In this document: in pieces, positions 1 through 8,556 of the stretch
Numbering within the stretch: the stretch's first letter is position 1
How the letters are laid out: each line of letters starts with the position of its first letter
Assembly: GCA_002700095.1 (NCBI GenBank)
Contig: PACL01000018.1
Span: forward strand, 1 to 61,035
Direction: 5' to 3'
Source of the DNA: Fulvimarina sp.
GTDB lineage: Bacteria > Pseudomonadota > Alphaproteobacteria > Rhizobiales > Rhizobiaceae
DNA length: 61,035 nt
The notes under the pieces: model-generated
What the model was told of the DNA's origin: nothing
Databases searched by the model: none
Seen by the model: only the letters and a program-made list of their open reading frames with translations
Made by a program: the position numbers and the translations under genes

Positions 1-28
1 CCGGGCACCGCCCCCGGAACAGGGCGCC

Positions 29-643
29 CTATTTCCCGCGCCGCACCAGGTTGCCGATGGTCTGGAAGACGATGTCGAAATCCACGCAGATGTTGCGGTT
101 CTTCTGGTACATCAGGTCCAGCCGCGCCTTTCTTGGCACGCAGTTGCGGGCATAGACCGCGTCGGTCTCCTCCGGCGTGGCGCAGCGCTCCAGCAGGGCG
201 GTTTCGTGCTTGTGGTAGACGATGGTCGCAAGCCCGGTCACCCCGGGGCGGGATTTCAGCACCTCGCCGTAGATCTCCGGGAAGCGTTCGACATAGGCGC
301 GCAGGGGCGGGCGCGGACCGACGAAGCTCAGGTCGCCACGCAGGATGTTCCACAGCTGCGGGAACTCGTCCAGCCGCTTGCCCCGCAGCCAGGCGCCGGC
401 GGGCGTGATCCGCGCCGCCTTGTCCCCGCCCGAGACGCCGGCATCGCTGTCGACCACGGTCATGGTCCTGAGCTTCCACAGCATGAAGGGCTGGTCCGGG
501 GTCTTCATCCGCTCGGCCACGTAGAACAGCGGCCGGCCCTGTTTCACCCAGAGCCAGATCAGCAGGCCCAGCATCACCGGCCCCAGGAGACCCACGAGCA
601 GGACAGCGAAGAACAGGTCGAGAAGGCGCTTGGCTGGTGTCAT
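29..643 (-). CDS. Small phosphoglycosyl transferase (bacterial sugar transferase, WcaJ/ExoY type)
   Basis: Membrane enzyme expected to transfer a sugar-1-phosphate from a nucleotide sugar to undecaprenyl phosphate, the first step of glycan assembly. The 204-residue protein has one hydrophobic N-terminal segment (about residues 8-32, reentrant membrane helix) and the family motifs in order: KLRTM, DEFPQLWNILRGD, SFVGPRPP and RPGVTGLA. The Asp-Glu pair is the catalytic dyad of this family. The length equals the minimal catalytic domain, so there is no WbaP/WcaJ membrane extension. I chose ATG at 643; a TTG two codons upstream (649) is also in frame. Family assignment is firm; the sugar is unknown. 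It is the only initiating transferase seen in the window. It precedes the epimerase gene on the opposite side of a REP-like palindrome, so the two may be separate transcripts. Confidence 0.93.
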   Translation of the reverse strand: MTPAKRLLDLFFAVLLVGLLGPVMLGLLIWLWVKQGRPLFYVAERMKTPDQPFMLWKLRTMTVVDSDAGVSGGDKAARITPAGAWLRGKRLDEFPQLWNILRGDLSFVGPRPPLRAYVERFPEIYGEVLKSRPGVTGLATIVYHKHETALLERCATPEETDAVYARNCVPRKARLDLMYQKNRNICVDFDIVFQTIGNLVRRGK

Positions 644-737
644 GGCCAAGGGTCATGGCCCGGCGCGGCCCCGCGCGCAAGACCCGGGCGCGCCCCGCGT
701 CCCTGCGGGACGGGTCCGATCCCCGCCGGCCGCCGGC

Positions 738-760
738 GTAGGGTGGGGTTTCACCCCACC
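738..760. repeat. REP-like palindrome C1
   Basis: Reads GTAGGGTGGGG-TT-TCACCCCACC, an inverted repeat found eight times in the window. It overlaps the last codons and stop of the epimerase gene on the minus strand and could act as a transcription terminator or RNA-stabilising hairpin. Confidence 0.8.
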
Positions 761-1653
761 GGCCCTCCCACCGTGGTCCCCGCCGCCTCCGCCGCCCGGT
801 CGGCACGCCAGTCCGCCACCAGCGCCCCGGGCCGGGCGGGCTCCAGCGGCACCAGCGCCTCCAGCCGGGCGGTGTCGAACTCCACCCGCGCGATCGCCCC
901 CGCCCCGGCGGCGCGGGCCGTCCATGGCAGGCCCGCCGCATCCAGCAGCGCGCCCATCTGAACCGCCCCCGGTTCCGCGATATTGAGCACCTGCGGCAGG
1001 TCCCGCCGCCGCATCAGCGCGCCCAGCACCCGCGCCAGCATGCCGGGGCCGATGTAGCTGCGCGCCGGGGTCGTGCCATCGGGAAAGGCATCCAGGGCAA
1101 AGCCCTCGCGCCAGCCGCCCAGGATCGCATCCGCCCCCGCGACATTGCCGATGCGCAGGATCGTCACCCTCTGGCCGGTGCGCGCCGCGCGCGCCAGCAC
1201 CGCCGCCTCCGTCGCCGCCTTGGCCGCGCCGTAGGGCGCCGCCGGGGTCGGCGCGTCCTCTTCCCGCAGCGGGCCTGCCGCGCGGCCGTAGACTGCCGCC
1301 GAGGAACACAGGAACACATGCGCGCCCACCGCATCGCCGGCCGCCATCGCCGCAAGCGCCAGCCGCGCGTCATCGTCGAAATCGGCGCCGCGGCTTGCCG
1401 CCGCCGGGGTCACCCCGGCCAGGCAGAGCAGCGCCCCCGCCCCCGCCGCGGCCCCCGCCCCCGCCGCGGCCCGCGCCAGCCCGTCCGGATCGCCCAGCGG
1501 ATCGCAGGCCACCAGCCCCGCGCCCCGATCCGGCCCGGCCCGCCGCGCGCCCCAGATCACCGGCGCGCCCGCGCCTGCGTCGCCCCAGTGACGGCGCAGG
1601 ATCTGTCCCAGGCGGCCTGTGGCCCCAATGACGAAGACGGCAGGAATCTGCAC
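751..1653 (-). CDS. NAD-dependent epimerase/dehydratase family protein
   Basis: Short-chain dehydrogenase/reductase of the extended (nucleotide-sugar epimerase) type, 300 residues. The nucleotide-binding loop GATGRLGQ lies near residue 9, followed by LCLAGVT, the CSSAAVYG strand and the catalytic YGAAK (Tyr-x3-Lys). I chose GTG at 1653 because it immediately precedes the Rossmann strand VQIPAVFVIGATG; a much longer upstream extension of the frame runs antisense through the neighbouring export gene and is artefactual. The sugar substrate cannot be told from sequence. The stop codon lies inside REP-like palindrome C1. It is divergent from the export lipoprotein gene, sharing the short region 1654-1740, which suggests co-regulation. 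Confidence 0.85.
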   Translation of the reverse strand: MQIPAVFVIGATGRLGQILRRHWGDAGAGAPVIWGARRAGPDRGAGLVACDPLGDPDGLARAAAGAGAAAGAGALLCLAGVTPAAASRGADFDDDARLALAAMAAGDAVGAHVFLCSSAAVYGRAAGPLREEDAPTPAAPYGAAKAATEAAVLARAARTGQRVTILRIGNVAGADAILGGWREGFALDAFPDGTTPARSYIGPGMLARVLGALMRRRDLPQVLNIAEPGAVQMGALLDAAGLPWTARAAGAGAIARVEFDTARLEALVPLEPARPGALVADWRADRAAEAAGTTVGGPVG

Positions 1654-1740
1654 CTTTTGATACGGAATAGTTTGACCCTCCCTCGCCTCCCGGCCATTAA
1701 CGTCGGCGCACCAGCACGGAATACAGGCCATCCGCTTCTC
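1654..1740. promoter_or_regulatory. Divergent promoter region, epimerase / OPX export gene
   Basis: An 87-bp gap between divergent starts. It is more A+T-rich than its surroundings near 1655-1677. No unambiguous -35/-10 pair could be assigned; the promoter role is inferred from the divergent layout. Confidence 0.4.
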
Positions 1741-2856
1741 ATGAACCACCCGATCCGCTTCTGCCTGATCGCCCTGACCTGTCTTGCCCTCGCCGCATGC
1801 GGCCGTCTGCCCGCCAGCGGCCCGGCCAGCAACGAGATCCTGCGCGAAGTCGCCGACGACAACAGCGAATTCGCCGTCTACAGCGTCACCCGCGCCTTTC
1901 TCCCCACGGTGGAGAAATGGCCCAACACAGGCAAGACCGAACGCCTGGGATGGATCGGCAAGACCGCCGGCGCCTCGAGCCAGATCATCCAGTCCGGCGA
2001 CATGCTGGCGATGACGATCTGGGACAGCTCGGACAATTCGCTGCTGACCACCCAGGAACAGCGCGCCGTCCAGCTGGGCGAGCTGCGCGTGGCGCCCAAC
2101 GGCACGATCTTCGTTCCCTATATCGGCGATGTCGACGTGATCGGCCTGACGCCCGACCTGGCCCGGCGCGAAATCCAGTCCCAGCTCGAGGCGATCGTGC
2201 CCTCGGCCCAGGTCCAGCTGGGCATGGTCGAAGGCCGCGGCAATTCGGTCGAGCTGATCGGCGGCGTCGCCGCGCCCGGCACCTACCCGATGCCCGACCG
2301 CAACTACACGGTGATGAGCCTGATCGCCGCCGGCGGCGGGGTCTCGGGCACGCTGAGCAATCCCCAGATCCGGCTGATGCGGGGCTCCTCTATCTACGGG
2401 ACCTCGATCGACCGGCTTTTGAACAACCCGAACTACGACACGCTCCTGCGCGGCGGCGACAAGGTCTTCGTGGAAAACGACGACCGCTATTTCCTGTCCT
2501 TCGGCGCCACCGGCACCGAGGCGCTGCACAATTTCCCGAAGGATCACGTCTCGGCCATGGACGCGGTGTCGATCATCGGCGGCGTGAACGAACGCACCGC
2601 CGACCCGCGCGGCTTGCTGATCCTGCGCGAATATCCCGGCTCGGCCGTGGGTCCCGGCGTGCGCGGCCCGCGCAACACGCGGGTGGTCTTCTCGGTCGAC
2701 CTGACGAATTTCGACGGGCTGTTCTCGGCGCAGAACTTCACGGTCAATTCCGGCGACGTGATCATCGCCACCGAATCGCCGATCAACGATGTCCTGACGA
2801 TCTCGCAGATCTTCGGCCAGTTCTTCGGCGTCTTCAACGCGGCGAACTCGCTTTGA
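1741..2856 (+). CDS. Polysaccharide export outer-membrane lipoprotein (OPX, Wza/KpsD-like)
   Basis: Outer-membrane export channel component, 371 residues. It has a lipoprotein signal peptide (MNHPIRFCLIALTCLALAAC) with Cys20 as the lipidation site. A Poly_export domain follows (SGDMLAMTIWD about residue 88, then GTIFVPYIGDV), with SLBB-type beta-grasp repeats (VELIGGVAAPGTYPM; later FLSFGATG) and a hydrophobic C-terminus. ATG 1741 is chosen because it opens the signal peptide; longer versions of the frame have no such signal. It is the natural outer-membrane partner of KpsM/E/T encoded at 30.4-34.0 kb, although the genes are far apart here. Confidence 0.93.
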   Translation: MNHPIRFCLIALTCLALAACGRLPASGPASNEILREVADDNSEFAVYSVTRAFLPTVEKWPNTGKTERLGWIGKTAGASSQIIQSGDMLAMTIWDSSDNSLLTTQEQRAVQLGELRVAPNGTIFVPYIGDVDVIGLTPDLARREIQSQLEAIVPSAQVQLGMVEGRGNSVELIGGVAAPGTYPMPDRNYTVMSLIAAGGGVSGTLSNPQIRLMRGSSIYGTSIDRLLNNPNYDTLLRGGDKVFVENDDRYFLSFGATGTEALHNFPKDHVSAMDAVSIIGGVNERTADPRGLLILREYPGSAVGPGVRGPRNTRVVFSVDLTNFDGLFSAQNFTVNSGDVIIATESPINDVLTISQIFGQFFGVFNAANSL

Positions 2857-2908
2857 CCTGAACCCGGGTGATGGGGGCGCTGCCCCCGTCGCCTGCGGCG
2901 ACTCCCCC

Positions 2909-2987
2909 GGAGGTATTTGGGCCAAGAAGAAGACAGGGGATACCCCGAAGACCCGTCCCCTGTCTTCTTCTTGGATACAAATACTCC
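2909..2987. repeat. MITE-like palindromic repeat A1 (short form)
   Basis: Terminal inverted repeats of about 30 bp: the left arm begins GGAGGTATTTGGGCCAAGAA and the right arm ends CTTGGATACAAATACTCC, with a 17-bp loop. It lies in the convergent gap between the OPX gene and rmlA. A G+C-rich flank from 2871 (with CCCCCGTCGCC-TGC-GGCGACTCCC) also occurs beside copy A2, so the repeat unit includes it. It could also act as a bidirectional terminator. It lacks the internal core found in copies A2-A4. Confidence 0.8.
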
Positions 2988-3034
2988 ACCCCGACGGCAC
3001 CACCCGCGATGCCGTCGGTCCGCCTGGCGCGACC

Positions 3035-3907
3035 TCAGCCGAGAAGGCTCATCAGGTATTCGCCGTAGCGGTTCTTGCGGTAGCGTTCCGCCATCTCCTT
3101 CAGCGCCGTGGCGTCGATCCAGCCCTTCTGGAAGGCGATCTCTTCCAGGCAGCCGGTCTGCAGGCCCTGCCGGCTTTCCAGCGTGCGCACGAAATTGCCC
3201 GCGTCCAGCAGCGAGCCGTGCGTGCCCGTATCCAGCCAGGCATAGCCGCGGCCCATGCGCTGCACGTCCAGCTGGCCCTCGGCCAGGTACATCTCGAGAA
3301 GCGTGGTGATCTCGACCTCGCCGCGGGCCGAGGGTTTGACCTCACGCGCGCGGGCGGGCGCCGTGCCGTCGAGGAAATAAAGCCCCGTCACCGCGTAGTT
3401 CGACGGCGGCACCGCGGGTTTCTCGATGATCTGCGTGACCTGGCCCCGGTCCCCGAAGGCCACCACGCCATAGCGTTCCGGATCGGCCACGTGATAGCCG
3501 AAGACCGTGCCGCCGGCCGGTTTCGCATCCGCCGCCGCCATCAGTTCCGGCAGCCCGTGGCCGAAGAAGATGTTGTCGCCCAGCACCATCGCCGAGGGCG
3601 CGCCGTCAAGGAATTCCTCGGCCAGGATATAGGCCTGCGCCAGCCCGTCGGGCGAGGGCTGCACCACATAGGTGAACGTCACCCCCCATTGCGACCCGTC
3701 GCCCAGGGTCCGCTTGAACTGCTCCTGGTCCTGCGGCGTGGTGATCAGGCAGATCTCGCGGATGCCGGCCAGCATCAGCACCGAGATCGGGTAGTAGATC
3801 ATCGGCTTGTCGTAGATCGGCAGGAGCTGCTTCGACACGCCCTCCGTGATCGGGTAAAGCCGCGTGCCGGAGCCGCCGGCCAGGATGATCCCCTTGCGGT
3901 TGGTCAT
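3035..3907 (-). CDS. rmlA: Glucose-1-phosphate thymidylyltransferase
   Basis: First enzyme of dTDP-L-rhamnose synthesis (dTTP + Glc-1-P to dTDP-glucose). The 290-residue length is typical. The signature GGSGTRLYP occurs at residues 12-20, then KQLLPIYDKPMIYYP, VLGDNIFFG, the sugar-binding YGVV and the EKP motif; the C-terminal RYRKNRYGEYL is typical of RmlA. ATG 3907 is the only sensible start. It is the last gene of a six-gene minus-strand operon, with a 3-bp gap after the preceding sulfotransferase, and is followed by palindromic repeat A1. Confidence 0.97.
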   Translation of the reverse strand: MTNRKGIILAGGSGTRLYPITEGVSKQLLPIYDKPMIYYPISVLMLAGIREICLITTPQDQEQFKRTLGDGSQWGVTFTYVVQPSPDGLAQAYILAEEFLDGAPSAMVLGDNIFFGHGLPELMAAADAKPAGGTVFGYHVADPERYGVVAFGDRGQVTQIIEKPAVPPSNYAVTGLYFLDGTAPARAREVKPSARGEVEITTLLEMYLAEGQLDVQRMGRGYAWLDTGTHGSLLDAGNFVRTLESRQGLQTGCLEEIAFQKGWIDATALKEMAERYRKNRYGEYLMSLLG

Positions 3908-3910
3908 GTC

Positions 3911-4753
3911 TCAGGTCTCCTTGGGTTCGAAATCCGCGTCCGGAAAGGTCAGGGTCGCCGCCCCGATCCGGTCGCGGTAAAGCGCCAGGTCGCAGGCCCA
4001 GGCCCGCGCCACCGCCCCGACCAGCGCGTCGTCGTAAAGGGCCGCATGGGACGGCGCGCGGCCCGCCTCCTGCAGCGCGGCCAGTTCGGCCATGGACGTA
4101 TCGGCGTAATCGCCCTCGATCAGGTCGAACCGGTCGGTGCCGTGGCGGGTCAGCCCGCGCGCATCGACCAGGTCAAAGCCGATCCGCGCGGCCAGGTCGT
4201 CGCGCGCCTCGGCCATGCGTTCCACCGCGTACCAGGCGTCGTATTCGGCGTAGACCAGGAAATCGACCTGCGGGCGCCAGTGTTCGTTCAGCTGCTGCCA
4301 GTCGTCGTCCGCGCTCACCAGCCCCACGAAATCGCGGAAGCTGAAGCGCTTGGGGTCGATCGTCTCGCCGGTCTCGCGGAAGAGCAGCCAGTATTCCGGG
4401 CTGCGGCCGACGATCTTGTCGAGAAAGACCGAGGCCAGCCGCGCATGGGGGCAGCGCAGCACGGTGAAGGTGAAATCCGCCGTGGCCAGGTCGCGCAGCG
4501 CGGCGCGGAAGGTCGGGTTGTTGGCGTGGATCCAGGTCCAGTCCTCGGGCCCCGCGATGGCGCCGTTGGCGATGGCCAGGCTCAGCCGCAGGGTCGAACA
4601 GGCGTTCTTGGGGATGAAGCTGTAGACCGCCCCGGCCCGGTAATGGCACAGCGCGTAATCCGCGGCAAAGCCGTGATCGGGGTTGGTGGCCAGCGTCCTG
4701 CGATGCGCGGCGGCATAGCGCAACAGACGCGGCTGGGGGGGCTGCGGCGCCAT
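3911..4753 (-). CDS. Sulfotransferase-like protein within the rml operon
   Basis: Predicted PAPS-dependent carbohydrate sulfotransferase of 280 residues. The 5'-phosphosulfate loop is FIPKNACSTLRLSLA (about residues 46-60) and the 3'-phosphate motif is TVLRCPHARLASVFLDK, both as in the Sulfotransfer_2 / HNK-1-like group. No signal peptide, so it is cytoplasmic and would act on nucleotide- or lipid-linked sugar or on nascent glycan. It lies 4 bp from rmlD and 3 bp from rmlA, tight operon packing that ties it to rhamnose metabolism. The acceptor is inferred only. Confidence 0.83.
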   Translation of the reverse strand: MAPQPPQPRLLRYAAAHRRTLATNPDHGFAADYALCHYRAGAVYSFIPKNACSTLRLSLAIANGAIAGPEDWTWIHANNPTFRAALRDLATADFTFTVLRCPHARLASVFLDKIVGRSPEYWLLFRETGETIDPKRFSFRDFVGLVSADDDWQQLNEHWRPQVDFLVYAEYDAWYAVERMAEARDDLAARIGFDLVDARGLTRHGTDRFDLIEGDYADTSMAELAALQEAGRAPSHAALYDDALVGAVARAWACDLALYRDRIGAATLTFPDADFEPKET

Positions 4754-4757
4754 GGGC

Positions 4758-5627
4758 TCAGCCCCGGACCCGCTGCACCACCTCGGCCGTGGCCGCGCGC
4801 CAGTCGGGGCGGGGAATGCCGAAGGTGGCCTCGGTCGCCGAACACTCCATCCGCGAGTTCAGCGGCCGCGCCGCCGGCGTCGGGTAATCCGAGGTCGGGA
4901 TGTCCACCACCTCGCAGGTGATGTCGGCCAGCCCGAAGATCTCGCGCGCGAACCCGGCCCAGCTGACATCCGGCGCGCCGGAGAAATGGTAGATGCCGGA
5001 CTTGCCGGGATCGCGGATCAGCTGGTCGGCGATGGTCAGGCAGGCCTCGGCGATGGCGCGGGCGGGGGTCGGGCCGCCGACCTGGTCCGAGACCACGGTC
5101 AGCTGGTCGCGGCTTTCGCCCAGGCGCAGCATGGTCTTCACGAAGTTGTTGCCATGGGCCGAGAACACCCAGGAGGTGCGCAGGATCGCATGGGCCCCGC
5201 CGGCCTCGGCGATCGCCTGTTCGCCGGCCAGCTTGGTGCGGCCATAGGCGCCCAGGGGCGCGGTGGCATCGCCCGGCGCCCAGGGGTCGGTGCCGGTGCC
5301 GGCGAACACGTAATCGGTCGAGATCTGGACGAAGGGAATGCCCAGCCCGGCACAGGCCCGGGCCATGGCGCCCGGCGCCTCGCCGTTGATGACGCGGGCC
5401 TGGTCCTCTTCCTCCTCGGCGCGGTCGACGGCGGTGTAGGCGGCGGCGTTGATCACCGCGTCGGGTTTGCGCTCGCGGATCGCCTCGGCGCAGGCGTCGG
5501 GGTCTTCCAGGTTCACCAGGTCGCGGTTCAGGCAGGTGATCGTGTCGACCTGGTCAAAGCCCGCGTCGCCGGCGGCGGCCAGTTCGGTGGCGACCTGTCC
5601 GGTGTGGCCGAAGACGAGAATGTTCAT
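4758..5627 (-). CDS. rmlD: dTDP-4-dehydrorhamnose reductase
   Basis: Last step of dTDP-L-rhamnose synthesis. The 289-residue protein carries the NAD(P)-binding loop GHTGQVA (residues 7-13), NAAAYTAVDRAE, STDYVFAG (Asp105 region) and the catalytic YGRTK (Tyr128, Lys132), all diagnostic of RmlD. ATG 5627. It sits between two sulfotransferase genes in the rml operon. Confidence 0.97.
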   Translation of the reverse strand: MNILVFGHTGQVATELAAAGDAGFDQVDTITCLNRDLVNLEDPDACAEAIRERKPDAVINAAAYTAVDRAEEEEDQARVINGEAPGAMARACAGLGIPFVQISTDYVFAGTGTDPWAPGDATAPLGAYGRTKLAGEQAIAEAGGAHAILRTSWVFSAHGNNFVKTMLRLGESRDQLTVVSDQVGGPTPARAIAEACLTIADQLIRDPGKSGIYHFSGAPDVSWAGFAREIFGLADITCEVVDIPTSDYPTPAARPLNSRMECSATEATFGIPRPDWRAATAEVVQRVRG

Positions 5628-5654
5628 GGGGCAAACCTTCTGTAAACCAAGTGT

Positions 5655-6371
5655 TCAGGGCGCAGGCGTCGGGTCGGGGCCTTTATCCGCGCCTGTATCC
5701 GTACAAGTATCCGCGCCGGGCGGTTCCAGATCGTAGCCGAAGCGCTCGAAATCGCGGGCATAGCGGGTCGAGAGGATCTCGCGCACGCGGTCGGTGACCA
5801 CCGGCTCCGGCCCCGGCTCGATCTTCGCCCAGGCCACGCGCTCGGCGAAATTGTTGCGCAGCTTCATCGGCACCCCGGGCGCCGGCCCCCCGGCCAGATC
5901 GTCCAGCCAGGCGATCACCGGGTCCATCCCCTGTTCCAGGTGAAAGATCCGCGCGCCCTCGGGCACCATCTCGGTCATGGGCCGGATGTGATTGTCGAGC
6001 AGGAAGGGCTGCATCGCCTCCTGCTTCTGCATGCGCACCAGCCAGCGTTCGAAATCCAGCCGCGGGCCGAACCGCCGTTCCACGTCGCGCTGAAACCGGA
6101 AGACGCTTTTCAGCCGCTCCACCGGGTGGCGGACGATGGCAAAGGTCTCGTCCAGGAACCCCGCCGGGAACAGCCGCGCCAGGTCGGTCGCCGCCACGTG
6201 CTGCGGCGCGGTGCGCGTCCAGCGCATCGGCGGCGGCAGGTCAAGGAAGAACCGGCTGCGAAACGCCAGCGGGCCGAAGCGCGCCTCGAGGTAATCTTCC
6301 ATCGAGGTGCCGCCGCAGCGGGGCACATGCATGAAAAGCACCAGCTTGCCCGAGACCCGCGCGATCGGCAT
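5655..6371 (-). CDS. Sulfotransferase family protein within the rml operon
   Basis: A 238-residue predicted sulfotransferase. The N-terminal phosphosulfate loop is LFMHVPRCGGTSMEDYLE and the 3'-phosphate motif is AIVRHPVERLKSVFRFQRD. It is only weakly similar to the other rml-operon sulfotransferase outside these motifs, so they are not recent duplicates. The last 20 or so residues are low-complexity (Asp/Thr/Pro/Gly), encoded by short GTATCCG-like DNA repeats near 5685-5712. It is 27 bp upstream of rmlD and 127 bp downstream of rmlB. Cytoplasmic; acceptor unknown. Confidence 0.82.
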   Translation of the reverse strand: MPIARVSGKLVLFMHVPRCGGTSMEDYLEARFGPLAFRSRFFLDLPPPMRWTRTAPQHVAATDLARLFPAGFLDETFAIVRHPVERLKSVFRFQRDVERRFGPRLDFERWLVRMQKQEAMQPFLLDNHIRPMTEMVPEGARIFHLEQGMDPVIAWLDDLAGGPAPGVPMKLRNNFAERVAWAKIEPGPEPVVTDRVREILSTRYARDFERFGYDLEPPGADTCTDTGADKGPDPTPAP

Positions 6372-6498
6372 GGCTCAGCCCTCCTGTCCGAACGGGGGGG
6401 CGTTCAGGACGCAAGTCAGAACGCAGGTCGCCGGCGCCTGGCCCCCTGCCCTGCCGGTCCCCCGGACCCTGCCCTGCCCCCTGCCCGCGCGCATCCGG

Positions 6499-7545
6499 TC
6501 AGCCGGCCTTGCCCAGGCGCTGGCCGACACCCTCGCGGGTCTGCAGCGCGCGCCACCAGGCCTCGTTGTCGAGATACCATTGCACGGTCTTCTCCAGCCC
6601 CTCCTCGACGGTGACGGAGGGACGCCAGCCCAGCTCCTCGCGGATGCGGGTCGGGTCGATCGCATAGCGCGCGTCATGCCCGGGCCGGTCGGTGACGAAG
6701 GTGATCTGCTCGGCGTAGGGTGCCGCGCCGGGACGCAGCCGGTCGAGGATGCCGCAGAGCGTCTGCACCAGCTCAAGGTTGGTGCGTTCGTTCTCGCCGC
6801 CGATGTTGTAGGACCGGCCGATCTCGCCCTTCTGCACCACCGTCAGCAGCGCGTCGGCGTGATCCTCGACGTAAAGCCAGTCGCGCACGTTCGACCCGTC
6901 GCCGTAGATCGGCAGCGGCTTGCCGGCCAGCGCACCCAGGATGATCACCGGGATCAGCTTCTCGGGGAAATGGAAGGGGCCGTAATTGTTCGAGCAATTC
7001 GTCATCACCACCGGCAGCCCGTAGGTGTGGTGCCAGGCGCTGACCAGGTGGTCGGAGGCGGCCTTGGACGCCGAATAGGGCGAGCGCGGATCGTAGGCGG
7101 TGGTTTCGGTGAACATCACCTGCGGGTCATCGGGCAAGCTCCCGAAGACCTCGTCGGTGGAGATATGGTGGAACCGGAAGCTCTCCGGTTTGCCGGCCCC
7201 CGCCCAGTATTTCCGGGCGGCCTCCAGCAGGGTGTAGGTGCCGGTGATATTGGTCTCGATGAAGGTGCCGGGCCCGTCGATCGACCGGTCCACGTGGGAT
7301 TCCGCGGCCAGGTGCATGATCGCATCCGGCTTGTGGCTGTCGAGGATCCGGTCCATCGCCGCGCGGTCGCGGATGTCGGCCTGCTCGAAGGCATAGCCGG
7401 GCGCGTCCGCCACGCTTGCCACGTTGTCGAGGCAGGCGGCATAGGTCAGCGCATCGACATTGACCACCTGGTGGCCCTGCCCGATCGCCTGGCGCACCAC
7501 GGCCGAGCCGATGAACCCGGCGCCGCCGGTGACAAGAAGCTTCAT
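6499..7545 (-). CDS. rmlB: dTDP-glucose 4,6-dehydratase
   Basis: Second step of dTDP-L-rhamnose synthesis. The 348-residue protein begins with the NAD-binding TGGAGFIG, carries [12 protein letters not shown], the active-site Thr130-Asp131-Glu132 (HISTDEVFG) and the catalytic YSASK (Tyr157, Lys161), then NNYGP and the sugar-binding region with [11 protein letters not shown]. All key RmlB residues are present. ATG 7545, 43 bp after rmlC. Confidence 0.98.
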   Translation of the reverse strand: MKLLVTGGAGFIGSAVVRQAIGQGHQVVNVDALTYAACLDNVASVADAPGYAFEQADIRDRAAMDRILDSHKPDAIMHLAAESHVDRSIDGPGTFIETNITGTYTLLEAARKYWAGAGKPESFRFHHISTDEVFGSLPDDPQVMFTETTAYDPRSPYSASKAASDHLVSAWHHTYGLPVVMTNCSNNYGPFHFPEKLIPVIILGALAGKPLPIYGDGSNVRDWLYVEDHADALLTVVQKGEIGRSYNIGGENERTNLELVQTLCGILDRLRPGAAPYAEQITFVTDRPGHDARYAIDPTRIREELGWRPSVTVEEGLEKTVQWYLDNEAWWRALQTREGVGQRLGKAG

Positions 7546-7588
7546 GCCTTATTCCTTTGCAAGAGATCCTCCGCCATCGGGACCGGGC

Positions 7589-8149
7589 CTAACCCTGCCA
7601 GATGAAGGGGCTGTCGAAATCCTTCAGCAGCGGCGCGGCGGCATCCTTGTCGCTCAGCACCGCCTCGCCCGTCAGGCCCCAGTCGATGCCGATGTCCGGA
7701 TCGTCGAAGCGCACGGCGCCGTCCGATTGCGGCGCGTAGTAATCGGTGCACTTGTAGATGATTTCCGTATGCGGCGCGCGGGTGGCAAAGCCATGCAGGA
7801 AGCCCGCCGGCACCAGCAGCTGCCTGCCGTTCTCGGCCGAAAGTTCAGTGCCGAACCACTGGCCATAGGTGGGCGAGCCCTTGCGGATGTCGACCGCCAC
7901 GTCAAAGAGCGCCCCCTGCCCGCAGCGCACCAGCTTGTCCTGGGCATCGGGCGGCGCCTGGAAATGCAGGCCGCGCACGGTGTTCACGGCTTCGGAGACG
8001 GAATGGTTGTCCTGCACGAAATCCATCTCGATCCCGTGCTCGGCCAGAAGCCTGCGGTTCCAGCTTTCCGAGAAGAAGCCACGGGCATCGCCGAAGCGTT
8101 TCGGGGTCAGGATCACGACACCTGGAAGCGGCGTTTCTTCGATCTGCAT
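7589..8149 (-). CDS. rmlC: dTDP-4-dehydrorhamnose 3,5-epimerase
   Basis: Third enzyme of dTDP-L-rhamnose synthesis, a 186-residue double-stranded beta-helix (cupin) epimerase. Visible are FSESW, the catalytic His62 in RGLHFQ, GALFDVAVDIRKGSPTYG, the PAGFLHGFAT loop and the IIYKCTDYY stretch carrying the second catalytic Tyr. It is the first gene of the operon rmlC-rmlB-ST-rmlD-ST-rmlA. Promoter elements would lie in 8150-8220, but no convincing -35/-10 pair is visible. Confidence 0.97.
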   Translation of the reverse strand: MQIEETPLPGVVILTPKRFGDARGFFSESWNRRLLAEHGIEMDFVQDNHSVSEAVNTVRGLHFQAPPDAQDKLVRCGQGALFDVAVDIRKGSPTYGQWFGTELSAENGRQLLVPAGFLHGFATRAPHTEIIYKCTDYYAPQSDGAVRFDDPDIGIDWGLTGEAVLSDKDAAAPLLKDFDSPFIWQG

Positions 8150-8556
8150 GGGCCTCGTTTCCGCTCAATCACGGGTTCTCTTAGCAACCCCGGCCCGCGG
8201 TGTCACGGGCTGGCGCGACAGGCGGGTCACGGGCGGCGGCAGGGGCCGGCAGACGGCGGGGGACTGGGCTGTTGGGGGGCTGGTGGGGGGCTGGTGGCGC
8301 GCGGGCCGGGCGCCGGATCCCGGGCACGGGGGCTGCGACCACTGGACGAATTCCAGGAAGCCCTGGGGCTCCGCCCGTTCGCAAGCGAAAAGGTCCCCCG
8401 GACCTTTTCCGAGACGCTTGCTCACTGTTTCGCACGCGAAACATTCAGCCCCTCCGCCGGGCGCCCGCATCCTCCGGAAACAGCAGCAATCACATAGCCC
8501 AAAAGGCGATCACGTGCTACGGTCAGCCGCAAGAGAAACTCAACCCGGAATTGCAC
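8150..8556. other. Divergent intergenic region, rmlC / fkbM
   Basis: A 407-bp gap with no credible gene. It holds repeat B1 (8349-8443) and presumably the promoters of the rml operon (minus) and the FkbM gene (plus). The part near rmlC (8150-8185) and the part near the FkbM start (8485-8556) are lower in G+C than the centre. Confidence 0.5.
8349..8443 (-). repeat. Dispersed repeat B1 with parS-like palindrome
   Basis: Inverted copy of the repeat at 13562-13648. It contains an imperfect 18-bp palindrome TGTTTCGCACGCGAAACA at 8426-8443 (central two bases unpaired) and a hairpin of GAAAAGGTCC / GGACCTTTTC type. The palindrome resembles the canonical parS half-sites TGTTTC/GAAACA, so partition-site function is possible but unproven. 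Confidence 0.7.

Noticed and set aside
751..3003. A 750-codon open frame on the minus strand covering the export lipoprotein gene
   Set aside because: Only its last 300 codons encode a recognisable epimerase; the rest is antisense to the OPX gene with shadow composition (His/Arg/Asp/Val-rich), common in G+C-rich DNA.
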